From positions 1-15,661 of the forward strand of contig WAMJ01000055.1 in NCBI GenBank assembly GCA_015522385.1: a stretch of 15,661 nt of DNA. The letters are read 5' to 3'. The stretch is from Candidatus Heimdallarchaeota archaeon. GTDB taxonomy: Archaea > Asgardarchaeota > Heimdallarchaeia > Heimdallarchaeales > Kariarchaeaceae. Every line of letters begins with the position of its first letter. The stretch's first letter is position 1. The position numbers were made by a program, and so were the translations under genes. The notes under the pieces were generated by a model. That model was not told the origin of the DNA and did not search any database. It worked only from the letters and a program-made list of their open reading frames with translations. Of the stretch, positions 15,341 through 15,661 are shown one piece after another.

Positions 15341-15661
15341 AATTCAATCCTAATTCTAGGAATCTGCCCATTGAGACGAGTGGAATTCCACGGAATTCCG
15401 CTAAGATTATCCTACAGATTTCAATCCTAATTCTAGGAATCTGCCCATTGAGACGGGCGAGCCAATGATGGTCTCGCTGCCGCCCCACTTGATTTCAATC
15501 CTAATTCTAGGAATCTGCCCATTGAGACAACCGCCACAAGGACATCATTCATGAATTCGAGATCCAGAATTTCAATCCTAATTCTAGGAATCTGCCCATT
15601 GAGACAAAAAATTACTCGATGTCTATTTCATCCTCTAAGTTATCATTTCAATCCTAATTCT
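15341..15661. CRISPR. CRISPR array, 37-base repeats, continues past window edge
   Basis: Four full repeats (15341-15377, 15418-15454, 15492-15528, 15569-15605) and the first 17 bases of a fifth (15645-15661) are separated by unrelated spacers of 40, 37, 40 and 39 bases. Repeats begin ATTTCAATCC and end CCCATTGAGAC; only the first copy differs (AATTCAATCC). The ends form a short inverted repeat (TCAAT...ATTGA). The variant first repeat is typical of the leader-distal end, and the reverse complement ends ATTGAAAT, close to the ATTGAAA(C/G) 3' end of many type I and III repeats. Transcription from the right, on the minus strand, is therefore more likely. No cas gene is in the window, so the subtype is open. 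Confidence 0.97.

Noticed and set aside
15300..15488. Minus-strand open frame of 62 codons
   Set aside because: It runs through CRISPR repeats and spacers and is not a gene.

Overview
This window looks like a piece of an archaeal chromosome, possibly from an Asgard archaeon (low confidence at that rank). Most genes have a TATA-like box centred about 25 bases before a start codon and no Shine-Dalgarno site, which is the leaderless pattern of archaea. The window also holds a two-subunit class I fumarase, a zinc-ribbon/Yip1 membrane protein, a tRNA-Gly without encoded CCA, and a CRISPR array. A 7-TM protein ends in a domain that resembles the longin/roadblock-type folds common in Asgard genomes.

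Layout. 1-2647 (minus): an apparent operon of a winged-helix/coiled-coil protein, a zinc-ribbon Yip1 protein and a TPR protein cut by the window edge. 2878-4373 (plus): fumarase beta then alpha. 4420-7178 (plus): three single genes, each with its own promoter: a 7-TM protein with a soluble C-terminal domain, a D-2-hydroxyacid dehydrogenase-like protein, and a VOC (glyoxalase-fold) protein with a His-rich insert. 7179-7950: noncoding, with 38-bp direct repeats. 7951-8523 (minus): a YdjM/DUF457-like membrane protein. 8649-8721: tRNA-Gly(UCC). 9294-12657 (plus): two diterpenoid genes separated by about 1 kb of repeat-rich noncoding DNA. 12784-15226 (plus): two polytopic membrane proteins of unknown role. 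15341-15661: the start of a CRISPR array that runs off the right edge; no cas genes are visible.

The main find is the diterpenoid pair. The gene at 11140-12657 encodes a class II diterpene cyclase with an intact DxDD motif (DADD). The gene at 9294-10157 encodes a cis-prenyltransferase-fold protein that resembles Mycobacterium tuberculosis Rv3378c (tuberculosinol / tuberculosinyl adenosine synthase) more than undecaprenyl diphosphate synthase. The cyclase in turn resembles Rv3377c (tuberculosinyl diphosphate synthase). Together they suggest that this archaeon cyclises geranylgeranyl diphosphate, which archaea make for their lipids, to a bicyclic diphosphate, and then hydrolyses it or transfers it to an acceptor. 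These similarities come from remembered sequences and visible motifs; no search was run.
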